Assembly (NCBI GenBank): GCA_023227835.1
Contig: JALOCI010000035.1
Location: 1 to 29,649, forward strand
Direction of reading: 5' to 3'
Length of the DNA stretch: 29,649 nt
Source: Bacteroidales bacterium
Lineage (GTDB): Bacteria > Bacteroidota > Bacteroidia > Bacteroidales > UBA932
Under the pieces are notes generated by a model. The model had not been told where the DNA came from. It worked only from the letters and a program-made list of their open reading frames with translations, and ran no database searches. Below are positions 1-8,013 of this stretch, piece after piece. Position 1 is the stretch's first letter; every line of letters begins with the position of its first letter. Position numbers and translations under genes: made by a program.

Positions 1-449
1 TGGAGAGTGAAAAGTGAGAAAGTGAAAAAAGGGGGGGACTTTGGCGCAGTTTGAGGTATGTGAATGATTTTAAGGCGTTCTAGAAAAGTATTTTTTGGAT
101 TTTCAAAAGATGTTCAAAAAATACGATTTGTAAACAGCTGCAATATAGATATATACCTCAAACTGCGCCAAAGTGCCGGGCAATTAGACCGAAAAAGACC
201 TTGGTTGTTTTGTGAAAATATAAGCCTCGACAATTTATTCTCTGATGCCGCTAACATATTAGTGGAAAAATACTGTCTCAGGGCATTCAGCCGGAGGGAG
301 CTAGCGACTGAGGATGGACAGCCCTGAGACAGTATTTTCCATAGTATAAAAAGCGGCCGCAGAGAACAACACAGAAAAACCAGCGTCTTTGAGGCTTATG
401 GCTTCAAAGCGACATTGGATGGACAGCCCTGAGACAATATATCTCCAAT
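1..449 (+). repeat. Long palindrome-rich intergenic repeat, copy A
   Basis: This non-coding stretch has a diverged, inverted partner at about 21755-22215. It contains two nested inverted repeats. The first is a perfect 22-nt pair (38-59 and 153-174, built on ACTTTGGCGCAGTTTGAGG). The second is a ~20-nt pair (264-284 and 321-340, built on ATACTGTCTCAGGGC). The bases between the arms are also recognisable in the partner, for example the stretches near 96-128 and 286-320. An extra half copy of the second element (GGATGGACAGCCCTGAGACA) is at 417-436. The left edge is a purine-rich GTGAAAAGTGAG tract that matches the CACTTTTCAC tract beside copy B. An 87-codon open frame at 64-327 lies inside the palindromes and is not credible as a gene. 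The function is unknown; a BIME- or MITE-like element is possible. Confidence 0.8.
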
Positions 450-472
450 ATATAAGCTGCTTATGAAGAAAT

Positions 473-2920
473 TTACAGATCGACTCTCACACCGATACTT
501 CCGTTTATGCCGAATCCCCAATACCCGCTGAATGTCGAGATAGTATGGTCGGCACCGTCTTTGCCCCTCTCTATATATTTGCTGTCCAGTAAATTGTTGA
601 TAGAGAGAAAAAGAGTGTAGTTATAGCCGAAACGTTTTAGCTCTCTTTTCCAGTTTGCACCAAGATTCACAAGATTGTAATCAGGAAGCCTGAACGCAGA
701 GGCTCTGTCGTCAGGGTTTTTGCGTTCTGCAGGGTCAAAATCTGCATAGAGACGTCCGTTATAGGTCCAGTCAGCATTGACCAGGATGCCGTTTCGGAAT
801 TTCAGGCCGGCAATGATTCCGACTTGTGTCTGCGGGGCATCCCCGACAGGAAGTCCGTTGCTGTAGACATTTATCTCGTCAATCTTAAGACCCGAATACT
901 GGTCATAGATATTTGCCTTTACATCGTTTTTCCAACGCCAGTTTCCCACAGAGAGATTACCTTCCAGCGAAAGCCACCTTGCAGGGTTGAAGGTCATAGT
1001 AAGCTCTGTGCCGTAGTGAAGCGCATCAAGGCCCCTTATCATATATGCCACGTCGTTGTTATCCTGTTGTGTGTAGGGATTTGAGACTATGGTCTTGTTT
1101 TTCCAGTAGGCATAGTAACCGGTCAGTTCAACACTTCCCCTGGCAAAAAGGTATCTGTATCCGCCCTCTGCAAGCATATTTCTCTCGTTCTTCACGTCAG
1201 AGGTAATCTCGTTGGTTCCTGAAGCAAAAAATACGTTAGAGTAGGGGATTCTGCTGTATGCTGCGGCATTAAGGTAGAGAGAGCTTCTGTCAGAGAGTTT
1301 GTAAAGCGCACCACCCTTAATGCTGAATCCGGATGCAAAGGCAGCGTCACTTTCGCTTCCCGCAGCAAGAGAGGCCGGGTCCTGAACATAGTTATAAGTA
1401 TCCCAACGACTATATTTATTCCACATATACGAGGCACCTCCGCGAAGATTCCATTTCTTGCCGGAGTAATTTCCCGAAAGATAAACCGTTGCGTTGTTGG
1501 TGACCTTTCCGTTACGGGTTCTGATATAGTCGCCAACCTGTTTTATAGGGTTCCTTCCCGCCGTACCGGCCAGAGAGTTTGAGGCGTAATCCTCGTACCA
1601 GTATTTTCCCCCAAGAAGATCGGTAATCTTCTCTTTCTCCCAGGTAGAGTAGTAGAGGTAGTGGAAGCCTGCTTCCAGCTTTGTTTTATCGCTGATTTTA
1701 TATGCTGTGTTATGCCTTACTCCTGCCTGAGTGTGTCCGGCAAGGTAATCACTCAGGATATTCTGTGCGGAACCGGCAGCACCCGTACCTGTACGGGCTT
1801 GATTGTCACTGATAACCGAGCCCCAGTTGATATGCCCCTCCTCCTGGTATGAGATAATCCTCTTACCCTTGCTTTCAGACCATCTTCCGCCGCCATTGCC
1901 TACTGAGATGTACAAAGTGTTGGTCATCTCGATTCCCGAGTCCGGGGTGTAAAAGTGGTTCAGAGTCAGATAGGGTTTGTGATAGAAATTCTGGCTGAGG
2001 TTCATTTTTTCACCATCCAGATAACCCCAGTTCTTACTGTATCTCACTCCGTATTTTTCAACCTCACTCTCGCTGAGCCTTACCGAACGCTGTTGATGCT
2101 TTTCGGGCGAGCCGAGCAGTGTAAGGACAATATCATTATTGCTGTTTATCCTTTTGCTGACATTAAACATATATGCCCAGGAGTTGACATCTGTTGACTC
2201 CACATAGCCGCTTCCGCCTGTATATGATACAAGGGACGAGAGAGCCCATCCTCCGCTCAGCTCACCTGAGTTCATGCTCACAAATCCTTTTGCAAGGCTG
2301 CCCCCGTCTGACCCGAAAGGGGTGAAGAAGAGACCTCCTGAAATTGACCTGGTTTCAGAGGTACTTGTTGTAATAATATTTATACTTCCTCCAACAGAGT
2401 TGTCTGAAAGCATCGATGCCCCTATGCCTTTCTGAACCTGCAGCGAGTGGGTGGCATCGGTCAGTCCGAGCCAGTTGTTCCAGTACATATTGCCGCTTAC
2501 AAGCCCCGATACAGGTATTCCGTTAAGCAGAACCGATATGTTCTCCTGTTTGAACCCCCTGATATTTATTTTTGCATCACCATAGCTTCCGGTTTCGCTG
2601 GTTGCATAAATGCCGGGAATCTCCTTGAGAAGTTCAGGGTATGTCTTGCCGAATGCCTTGCTCTCAATCTGTTGTTTGTCGATACTCTTAATCCGCATAG
2701 GAGACTTCGTGCCTTTAAGGTACGATGCAGACATGATAATCTGATTCAGAATAACAGTCTTGCCCGAGGAGTCCCTCTGAACATTGTCAGTGTATAATTT
2801 GAGTGAGTCTGATACCGGTCCGTTCAGGACGGTCTTTGTGAAGCCGGGTGTCCGGCAGATGAGCAGAGCTATGATAACCATCACTACCCTGCGGGAAAGG
2901 GATATAATATTTGTTTCCAT
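473..2920 (-). CDS. TonB-dependent outer-membrane receptor, probable flavin importer
   Basis: An 815-residue TonB-dependent receptor. After an N-terminal hydrophobic signal segment (about residues 10-27) come a possible TonB box near residues 54-65, a plug domain (PELLKEIPGIYATSETGSYG, then NIRGFKQENISVLLNGIPV and GGSINIITT) and a long beta-barrel ending in a typical SIGVRVDL strand. It lacks the N-terminal carboxypeptidase-regulatory-like domain seen in the SusC protein at 9284. The decisive context is the FMN riboswitch occupying its whole leader: genes under this riboswitch make or import riboflavin, so riboflavin, FMN or a related flavin is the likely substrate. This is inference from regulation, not from the barrel sequence. 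It is transcribed alone, away from the tsf terminator. The ATG at 2920 is chosen because it follows the riboswitch by only a few bases and opens the signal peptide. Confidence 0.9.
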   Translation of the reverse strand: METNIISLSRRVVMVIIALLICRTPGFTKTVLNGPVSDSLKLYTDNVQRDSSGKTVILNQIIMSASYLKGTKSPMRIKSIDKQQIESKAFGKTYPELLKEIPGIYATSETGSYGDAKINIRGFKQENISVLLNGIPVSGLVSGNMYWNNWLGLTDATHSLQVQKGIGASMLSDNSVGGSINIITTSTSETRSISGGLFFTPFGSDGGSLAKGFVSMNSGELSGGWALSSLVSYTGGSGYVESTDVNSWAYMFNVSKRINSNNDIVLTLLGSPEKHQQRSVRLSESEVEKYGVRYSKNWGYLDGEKMNLSQNFYHKPYLTLNHFYTPDSGIEMTNTLYISVGNGGGRWSESKGKRIISYQEEGHINWGSVISDNQARTGTGAAGSAQNILSDYLAGHTQAGVRHNTAYKISDKTKLEAGFHYLYYSTWEKEKITDLLGGKYWYEDYASNSLAGTAGRNPIKQVGDYIRTRNGKVTNNATVYLSGNYSGKKWNLRGGASYMWNKYSRWDTYNYVQDPASLAAGSESDAAFASGFSIKGGALYKLSDRSSLYLNAAAYSRIPYSNVFFASGTNEITSDVKNERNMLAEGGYRYLFARGSVELTGYYAYWKNKTIVSNPYTQQDNNDVAYMIRGLDALHYGTELTMTFNPARWLSLEGNLSVGNWRWKNDVKANIYDQYSGLKIDEINVYSNGLPVGDAPQTQVGIIAGLKFRNGILVNADWTYNGRLYADFDPAERKNPDDRASAFRLPDYNLVNLGANWKRELKRFGYNYTLFLSINNLLDSKYIERGKDGADHTISTFSGYWGFGINGSIGVRVDL

Positions 2921-2921
2921 A

Positions 2922-3032
2922 AATTCTTCTTCCTTCCAGACTTTAACTGTCGGTACCGTATTTAAACGGTTCTGCCATTTACGGCTCGCGGACTTTACCG
3001 CCGATCGGGAATTACACCCTGCCCTGAAGATT
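2922..3032 (-). promoter_or_regulatory. FMN riboswitch (RFN element)
   Basis: Read on the minus strand, this leader contains the successive conserved RFN blocks: AGGGCAGGGTGTAATTCCC, CGGCGGTAAAGTCCGCGAGC, then GGTACCGACAGTTAAAGTC and GGAAGGAAGAAG. Their order and spacing match the six-helix FMN aptamer known from rib operons. The element starts only a few bases after the predicted transcription start and ends 2-4 bases before the ATG of the TonB-dependent receptor. FMN binding is therefore likely to control access to the start codon; no separate terminator hairpin fits between aptamer and ATG. Identification is by motif recognition; a covariance search was not run. Confidence 0.95.
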
Positions 3033-3039
3033 TAGGCCG

Positions 3040-3047
3040 CAAAGATA
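3040..3047 (-). promoter_or_regulatory. Promoter -7 box of the riboswitch-controlled receptor
   Basis: On the minus strand the bases read TATCTTTG, an exact match to the Bacteroidota primary-sigma -7 consensus TAnnTTTG. It lies just upstream of the FMN riboswitch, giving a predicted start near 3033. No convincing TTG -33 element is seen at the usual spacing. Confidence 0.7.
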
Positions 3048-3066
3048 ATAATTATATGGAAAATAA

Positions 3067-3097
3067 AAGAGGTGTCAAATATTTTTTGACACCTCTT
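3067..3097 (-). terminator. Rho-independent terminator of the rplM-rpsI-rpsB-tsf operon
   Basis: A perfect 13-bp stem (AAGAGGTGTCAAA with its complement) with a 5-base loop lies 27 bases after the tsf stop codon. In the minus direction it runs into a T-rich tail. It sits directly upstream of the promoter of the TonB-dependent receptor, so it insulates that gene from ribosomal-operon transcription. Confidence 0.85.
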
Positions 3098-3123
3098 ATC
3101 AGTAAGCCCGGGCTTACAGTTAT

Positions 3124-3948
3124 TTAGTCGTTAAGAGAGTAACGGAAAAATCCGGTAACCTTAACCTCAGGATCAACGCTCTTAAGATAAGCAGATACTG
3201 AAATCTTGCCGTCCTTAACAAAAGTCTGCTCCTCGAGTGTGCTCTCTCTGAAGAACTTGTTGAGTTTGCCCTGTGCAATCTGCTCAACCATGTTCTCTGG
3301 TTTGCCCTCTTCGCGGATCTGGATGCGGTAGATTTCAAGCTCCTTCTCGATTACCTCTTTAGGGCAATCGTTCTTGCTTACAGAAACAGGTGACATTGCA
3401 GTGATCTGCATTGCAATCTCTTTTCCAACCTCGTGGCTTACCTCTTTTGAGAAGCCTACGATAGTTGCAACTTTACCGTTTGTATGTATGTAAGAGTCGA
3501 TAAATGGAGCCTCAAGTCTGCTGTAGAATGGAATAGCGTGTTTCTCACCGCTCTTGCCGGTCTGTTGTGTGATAGACTCTTCGATAGTTATACCATTGAG
3601 TTTCTCACCCTTAAGTGCTGCAAGGTCAGTTGGGAATGATTCAAGTGCAACAGTTGCAATGTCATTTGCAAGCTGCTGGAAGTCTGAATTTTTAGCAACG
3701 AAGTCAGTTTCGCAACCAAGACATACAAGAATTGCCTTGTTTTTTGATGAGTTCACCTTTGCAATAACAGAACCTTCGGTTGTCTCCCTGTCGGCTCTCT
3801 TAGCTGCTACAAGCTTACCTTTCTCGCGAATGATATCTTTTGCCTTATCATAATCACCGTTAGCCTCAACGAGTGCATTTTTGCAGTCCATCATACCGGC
3901 TCCGGTCATCTGACGTAATTTTGCAACGTCTGCTGCTTTGATTTCCAT
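3124..3948 (-). CDS. tsf: Translation elongation factor Ts
   Basis: A 274-residue EF-Ts, the guanine nucleotide exchange factor that recycles EF-Tu in the cytoplasm. The N-terminal UBA-like domain is clear (VAKLRQMTGAGMMDCKNAL), followed by the EF-Tu-contacting motif TDFVAKN and the coiled/core dimerisation region. An in-frame start lies 12 codons upstream at 3984, but the conserved family start MEIKAADV is at 3948 and the extra residues (MLTQFKTLKNIN) are translated leader, so 3948 is chosen. It is the last gene of the minus-strand ribosomal operon, 41 bases after rpsB, and is followed by a terminator. Confidence 0.97.
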   Translation of the reverse strand: MEIKAADVAKLRQMTGAGMMDCKNALVEANGDYDKAKDIIREKGKLVAAKRADRETTEGSVIAKVNSSKNKAILVCLGCETDFVAKNSDFQQLANDIATVALESFPTDLAALKGEKLNGITIEESITQQTGKSGEKHAIPFYSRLEAPFIDSYIHTNGKVATIVGFSKEVSHEVGKEIAMQITAMSPVSVSKNDCPKEVIEKELEIYRIQIREEGKPENMVEQIAQGKLNKFFRESTLEEQTFVKDGKISVSAYLKSVDPEVKVTGFFRYSLND

Positions 3949-3989
3949 ATTAATATTTTTTAATGTTTTAAACTGGGTTAACAAAAAAG

Positions 3990-4856
3990 TTATTCTGCTG
4001 CAGGAGCTTCAGGAGCCACAGCCTCTTCTGTCACTGCAGGAGCTGCTGCCTCTTCTTCGTTCTCTGTCTTGCTTGTAACTTTTCTGGTACGCATTCTCTT
4101 TCCGCCATCTTTCACATTAACCTCAGAGTTCTCTTTGCCACTCTCTGCACCCTCTTTCTCTTTCTCGAGCTTTCTCTCTGCAAGACCTTCCGCTACTGCG
4201 CGGCAAACGGTCTCCATAATTAGTGAAATTGATTTGGCAGCATCGTCATTTGCAGGAATCACGAAATCAATCGGACTTGGATCGCAACAAGTATCAACCA
4301 TCGCGATTACTGGGATATTCAGACGATTTGCCTCTTTAACGGCGTTCATCTCTTTCTGTATGTCAACTACGAAAAGAGCTGAAGGCAGACGGTTAAGATC
4401 TGCAATAGAACCGAGGTTCTTTTCCAGTTTTGCTCTTTGACGGGTAATCTGGAGTTTTTCTCTCTTTGCAAGAGTCTCGAAAGTACCGTCGGTCATCATT
4501 TTGTCAATGGTGTTCATCTTCTTCACCGCCTTACGAATAGTAGGGAAGTTGGTAAGCATTCCACCCGGCCAGCGCTCAGTAACATACGGCATGTTTACTG
4601 ATTTGGCATTATCGGCAACTATCTCTTTTGCCTGTTTTTTTGTAGCTACAAACAAGATCTTCCTTCCGGCACGTGCCATCTGCTTCATCATGTATGCAGC
4701 CTCATCTATCTTAATAACAGTCTTGTGCAGGTCAATGATGTGAATCCCGTTCTTCTCCATGAAGATATAAGGAGCCATCTTGGGATTCCATTTTCTCTTA
4801 AGGTGCCCAAAGTGTACACCTGCATCAAGTAGGTCTTGGAAATTTGTTCTAGGCAT
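3990..4856 (-). CDS. rpsB: 30S ribosomal protein S2
   Basis: 288 residues beginning MPRTNFQDLLDAGVHFGHLK, with the family blocks WNPKMAPYIF, RWPGGMLTNF, LPSALFVVD and IPVIAMVDTCCDPS. The C-terminal ~60 residues form a low-complexity tail rich in K, E, A and P (ending VAPEAPAAE), which makes the protein longer than the E. coli form. A longer frame up to 4931 exists, but its extra 25 residues are lysine-rich leader translation without family similarity. It lies in the rplM-rpsI-rpsB-tsf operon after an unusually long 209-base gap from rpsI. Confidence 0.97.
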   Translation of the reverse strand: MPRTNFQDLLDAGVHFGHLKRKWNPKMAPYIFMEKNGIHIIDLHKTVIKIDEAAYMMKQMARAGRKILFVATKKQAKEIVADNAKSVNMPYVTERWPGGMLTNFPTIRKAVKKMNTIDKMMTDGTFETLAKREKLQITRQRAKLEKNLGSIADLNRLPSALFVVDIQKEMNAVKEANRLNIPVIAMVDTCCDPSPIDFVIPANDDAAKSISLIMETVCRAVAEGLAERKLEKEKEGAESGKENSEVNVKDGGKRMRTRKVTSKTENEEEAAAPAVTEEAVAPEAPAAE

Positions 4857-5065
4857 TGTTTTTTGTTTTTTTCTGATTTTTATTTTTCTCTTTTCATCAA
4901 CCGGGAGTAGCAGCTTCTTATTGTCATGCAATTAAGGCTGATCTCTCAGGTTTTCCGCAGACGGACAAACAATGGTAGCTTCTGTCGGTGTTAAGAACAT
5001 AAGGTCCTGTTGTTTTTAATCCGGTCTGTGCAAGGTTCATCAGCAATTCTGTTGCTTTATACAGA
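4857..5065 (-). promoter_or_regulatory. 209-base rpsI-rpsB intergenic leader, possible S2 regulatory region
   Basis: The other gaps in this operon are 7 and 41 bases, so 209 bases before rpsB stands out. No TAnnTTTG promoter is seen on the minus strand. The proximal ~75 bases are AT-rich and purine-rich. The distal part can form small hairpins, such as CTGAGAGATCAG. S2 leaders that bind S2 are known in other bacteria; whether this one is such an element is inference only. Confidence 0.35.
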
Positions 5066-5455
5066 TTAACGTTTGCTGAATTGGAAGCGTCTACGGGCAC
5101 CAGGTTGACCGGGTTTCTTTCTTTCAACCTCTCTAGGGTCACGGGTGAGAAGGCCGTTTGATTTAAGAACCGGGCGGTATGCCTCAGCATCGATCTTGCA
5201 AAGAGCACGGGCGATAGCTAGGCGGAGAGCCTCTGCCTGACCTTTGATTCCACCACCGTCAAGATTGACTTTAATGTCAAACTGAGCTTGTGTGTTGGTC
5301 AGTTCAAGAGCTTGTTTTACAATGTACTGAAGAGTTTCCTCGCAGAAATAGTTCTCAAGTTCCCTTCCGTTGATTGTAATGTTACCTTTACCTGAATTTA
5401 CATAAACGCGAGCAACTGCTGATTTTCGTCTTCCAAGGGCGTTAATTACTTCCAT
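5066..5455 (-). CDS. rpsI: 30S ribosomal protein S9
   Basis: 129 residues, a normal length for S9. The N-terminus MEVINALGRRKSAVARVYV and the blocks GNITINGRELENYF and VNLDGGGIKGQAEALRLAIARAL are diagnostic. So is the basic C-terminal tail ending RRRFQFSKR, which reaches the P-site tRNA in the ribosome. It starts seven bases after rplM stops, the standard rplM-rpsI pairing, and is expected to be co-transcribed from the promoter at 5978-5985. Confidence 0.97.
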   Translation of the reverse strand: MEVINALGRRKSAVARVYVNSGKGNITINGRELENYFCEETLQYIVKQALELTNTQAQFDIKVNLDGGGIKGQAEALRLAIARALCKIDAEAYRPVLKSNGLLTRDPREVERKKPGQPGARRRFQFSKR

Positions 5456-5462
5456 GCTCTGT

Positions 5463-5915
5463 TTAAATTTCGTTTAAATTAATAACTTTTGGTTGTTGTG
5501 CCTGATGAGGATGCTCTGCTCCCTCATACACATACAAATTACGGAACATCTCTGCTCCTAGTTTGTTTTTAGGCAGCATGCCTTTGATTGCATGCTCAAC
5601 TACGGCAAGAGGCTTACGAGCAAGCAACTCCTTAGGAGTAGCAAATCTCTGCCCGCCGGGATAACCGGTGTGACGTACGTACACCTTGTCAGTGAGCTTG
5701 TTCCCAGTGAGACGGACCTTTGTTGCATTGATAATAATTACATTATCTCCGCAGTCCACGTGTGGGGTAAAGCTGGGCTTGTGTTTACCGCGCAGGATGC
5801 GAGCAACTCTTGATGCCAGTCTTCCAAGAACCTGGTCAGTAGCGTCAATAACTAACCACTCTTTAACAACTGTTGCTTCATTTGCTGACACGGTTTTGTA
5901 ACTCAATGTGTCCAC
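5463..5915 (-). CDS. rplM: 50S ribosomal protein L13
   Basis: 150 residues with the L13 signature blocks WLVIDATDQVLGRLASRVARILRG, INATKVRLTGNKLTDKVYVRHTGYPGG and AIKGMLPKNKLG. It is an early-assembling large-subunit protein. It is the first gene of the minus-strand operon with rpsI, rpsB and tsf. The ATG at 5915 lies about 60 bases downstream of an exact TAnnTTTG box. Confidence 0.97.
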   Translation of the reverse strand: MDTLSYKTVSANEATVVKEWLVIDATDQVLGRLASRVARILRGKHKPSFTPHVDCGDNVIIINATKVRLTGNKLTDKVYVRHTGYPGGQRFATPKELLARKPLAVVEHAIKGMLPKNKLGAEMFRNLYVYEGAEHPHQAQQPKVINLNEI

Positions 5916-5977
5916 TTTGTTGATTTTTAGATTAATACGTTAAATATGTTGCGATTTCCCCATAAAATAGGGGGCTG

Positions 5978-5985
5978 CAAAGATA
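5978..5985 (-). promoter_or_regulatory. Promoter -7 box of the rplM operon
   Basis: On the minus strand this reads TATCTTTG, matching TAnnTTTG. It lies between the pfkA stop codon and rplM, so the ribosomal operon has its own promoter. A short hairpin (CCCCTATTTTATGGGG, about 5959-5974) immediately follows the predicted start in the leader. Confidence 0.7.
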
Positions 5986-5995
5986 AAACTATTTT

Positions 5996-6985
5996 TTAAA
6001 GTGACAAAATGCGACTTATCTCGCACCAAGTTTTATTTATCTCATTATGTCTTGTACAGGCCTCTTCAAAAGGTGTGTAGACAACCTGATTCTGCATCTG
6101 TCCGACCATAACATTTGTCCTTCCCTTAAGAAGTGCATTCACAGCCTCGTAACCAAGAAGACTTGCAAGAACCCTGTCATTACAGCTAGGTGACCCGCCT
6201 CTTTGAATGTGTCCGAGAGTCGTTACACGTATCTCATATTCCGGAAGCTTTGTCTTGACCTTGGCTGCAACCTCCATTGCTCCGCCCTCCTCTTCACCTT
6301 CGGCAACTATAATTATACCTGAGGTTTTGTTCTTGCGGCGGTCTCTCTCCATAAAGCTGCAAAGCTTGTCGATATCTGTATGTACTTCAGGGAGCAGAGT
6401 TGCCTCAGCGCCGCTGGCGATGGCTGTGTTGAGTGCTATGAACCCTGCATCTCTGCCCATGACTTCAACGAAGAAGATAATATTGTGAGAATCGGCGGTG
6501 TCTCTGAGTTTATCCACGGCAGAAACGGCAGTGTTGATTGCAGTGTCGAACCCGATAGTGAAATCGGTGCCATAGATATCATTATCAATTGTTCCGGGGA
6601 TTCCTACTACCGGAAAACCGAACTCCTTGCATAAAAGGTTTGCGCCTCTGAAAGATCCGTCCCCACCTATCACAACCAGCGCGTCTATGCCGGCTTCACG
6701 AATATTTTCCATTGCAGTTGCCCTGACTGCCTTGTTCTTGAACTCCGGGCAACGTGAGGATTTCAGTATCGTGCCTCCCTGGGAAATAATCTTTGATACA
6801 GAGTGAGATTGCATTCCCATGAACTGTTTGTTCAAAAGTCCGGAGTAACCCCTGACTATTCCCACAACCTCAACTTCATTATAAATAGCAGTACGTACGA
6901 CAGCCCTTATTGCCGCGTTCATTCCCGGAGCATCACCGCCTGAGGTGAGTACGCCAATTCTGTTAATCTTTCTTTTTGCGTTCAT
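5996..6985 (-). CDS. pfkA: ATP-dependent 6-phosphofructokinase
   Basis: 329 residues, phosphorylating fructose 6-phosphate to fructose 1,6-bisphosphate in glycolysis. The nucleotide-binding N-terminus is LTSGGDAPGMNAAIRAVVR (about residues 13-31). GGDGS at 107-111 is the form typical of ATP rather than pyrophosphate users. PGTIDNDI (about 130-137) holds the catalytic aspartates. VMGRDAGFIA and LGHIQRGGSPSCNDR are also present. A frame open to 7033 would add 16 residues, but MNAKRKINRIGVL at 6985 fits the family start and lies 20 bases beyond the promoter box. The gene is divergent from dusB. Confidence 0.95.
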   Translation of the reverse strand: MNAKRKINRIGVLTSGGDAPGMNAAIRAVVRTAIYNEVEVVGIVRGYSGLLNKQFMGMQSHSVSKIISQGGTILKSSRCPEFKNKAVRATAMENIREAGIDALVVIGGDGSFRGANLLCKEFGFPVVGIPGTIDNDIYGTDFTIGFDTAINTAVSAVDKLRDTADSHNIIFFVEVMGRDAGFIALNTAIASGAEATLLPEVHTDIDKLCSFMERDRRKNKTSGIIIVAEGEEEGGAMEVAAKVKTKLPEYEIRVTTLGHIQRGGSPSCNDRVLASLLGYEAVNALLKGRTNVMVGQMQNQVVYTPFEEACTRHNEINKTWCEISRILSL

Positions 6986-7004
6986 ACAAGTCAAATTAGC
7001 GCGA

Positions 7005-7034
7005 CAAAAATACTCTTTTTTATTCGTATTCAAA
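7005..7034 (-). promoter_or_regulatory. pfkA promoter
   Basis: On the minus strand, TTTG at 7031-7034 (-33 element) and TATTTTTG at 7005-7012 (-7 element, TAnnTTTG) are separated by 18 bases, close to the Bacteroidota optimum. The predicted leader of pfkA is therefore only about 15 bases. Confidence 0.7.
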
Positions 7035-7038
7035 TTTA

Positions 7039-7046
7039 TACTTTTG
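7039..7046 (+). promoter_or_regulatory. dusB promoter -7 box
   Basis: TACTTTTG matches TAnnTTTG exactly and ends only four bases before the dusB ATG at 7051. This implies a start at or within a base or two of the initiation codon, that is, a leaderless or nearly leaderless message. Confidence 0.6.
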
Positions 7047-7050
7047 CAAT

Positions 7051-8013
7051 ATGAAAATTGCAGATTTAGATCTAGGGGAGAGGCCCCTTTTTCTGGCGCC
7101 GATGGAGAATGTCACGGACGCCTCATTCCGGTTTATCTGCAAAGAGTTCGGTGCAGATATGATGTACACCGAATTTATCTCCTCGGACGGGTTGATCAGA
7201 GATGCCAGATCTTCTCTCGCAAAGCTGGAGATATTTGATTATGAGAGACCAATCGGAATTCAGATATACGGTCACATACCCGAAGCCATGGTAGAGGCGG
7301 CAAAGATGGCGGAAGAGGCAAATCCCACACTTATAGACATTAATTTTGGCTGTCCTGTTAACAAGATAGCAAATCGCGGAGCAGGCTCCGGAATGATGCG
7401 TTATCCCGATAAAATGGTTGATATAACCAGACAGGTGGTTCGGGCTGTCAAACTTCCCGTTACTGTCAAGACAAGGCTCGGTTGGGATGAGAATTCCAAA
7501 ATAATAGTGGAATTGGCGGAAAGATTACAGGATGCTGGTATAGCCGCCCTTACAATTCACGGCCGGACACGTTCTCAGCTATATAAGGGAGAGGCGGACT
7601 GGAGGCTGATAGGTGAGGTCAAGGCTAATCCGAGAATTCATATCCCGATAATAGGAAACGGAGATATCACAACGCCGGAAGATGCAAGAATCGCTTTCGA
7701 AAAATATGGGGTTGATGCCGTTATGATAGGTAGGGCGACTTACGGGCATCCATGGCTTTTTAAAGAGATAAAGCACTATCTTTCGACCGGAAATCCGATG
7801 ACGGAGTTAACTCTTGAAGAGAAGAAAGATCTCGCTATACGCCATTTGAAAAAATCTCTTGAGATAAAAGGGGAGAGAAAGGGGGTACTTGAGATGAGAA
7901 GACATCTTTCCAGTTATTTCAAGGCTATCCCCCATTTCAAGGAGACCAGGCAAAGACTAGTAACAGAAAATGATTCAGAAGAACTAATAAAGATTATCAA
8001 GAATATAGGATGA
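7051..8013 (+). CDS. dusB: tRNA-dihydrouridine synthase, DusB-type
   Basis: 320 residues of the FMN-dependent Dus family, which reduces uridine to dihydrouridine in the tRNA D-loop. Visible family blocks are FLAPMENVTDASFR (about residues 13-26), INFGCPVNKI with the catalytic cysteine, RGAGSGMM, TVKTRLGWD, TIHGRTRSQLYKGEADW, IGNGDI and MIGRATYGHPWLF; the C-terminal helical tRNA-binding domain is also present. The next gene, lpxK, starts within its last codons (ATGA overlap), so the two are translationally coupled. Assignment to the B subgroup rather than another Dus is by overall length and motif layout. Confidence 0.92.
   Translation: MKIADLDLGERPLFLAPMENVTDASFRFICKEFGADMMYTEFISSDGLIRDARSSLAKLEIFDYERPIGIQIYGHIPEAMVEAAKMAEEANPTLIDINFGCPVNKIANRGAGSGMMRYPDKMVDITRQVVRAVKLPVTVKTRLGWDENSKIIVELAERLQDAGIAALTIHGRTRSQLYKGEADWRLIGEVKANPRIHIPIIGNGDITTPEDARIAFEKYGVDAVMIGRATYGHPWLFKEIKHYLSTGNPMTELTLEEKKDLAIRHLKKSLEIKGERKGVLEMRRHLSSYFKAIPHFKETRQRLVTENDSEELIKIIKNIG

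Noticed and set aside
64..327. Open frame of 87 codons on the plus strand
   Set aside because: It lies wholly inside the palindromic repeat copy A, runs across both inverted repeats and shows no protein family features; the equivalent frame is not kept in copy B.
4924..5208. Open frame of 94 codons on the minus strand between rpsI and rpsB
   Set aside because: It begins inside rpsI in another frame and has no recognisable protein features; the gap is better described as a leader.
5958..5975. Terminator of pfkA in the CCCCTATTTTATGGGG hairpin
   Set aside because: The hairpin has no T-run in the minus direction and lies after the rplM promoter box, so it is more simply part of the rplM leader.
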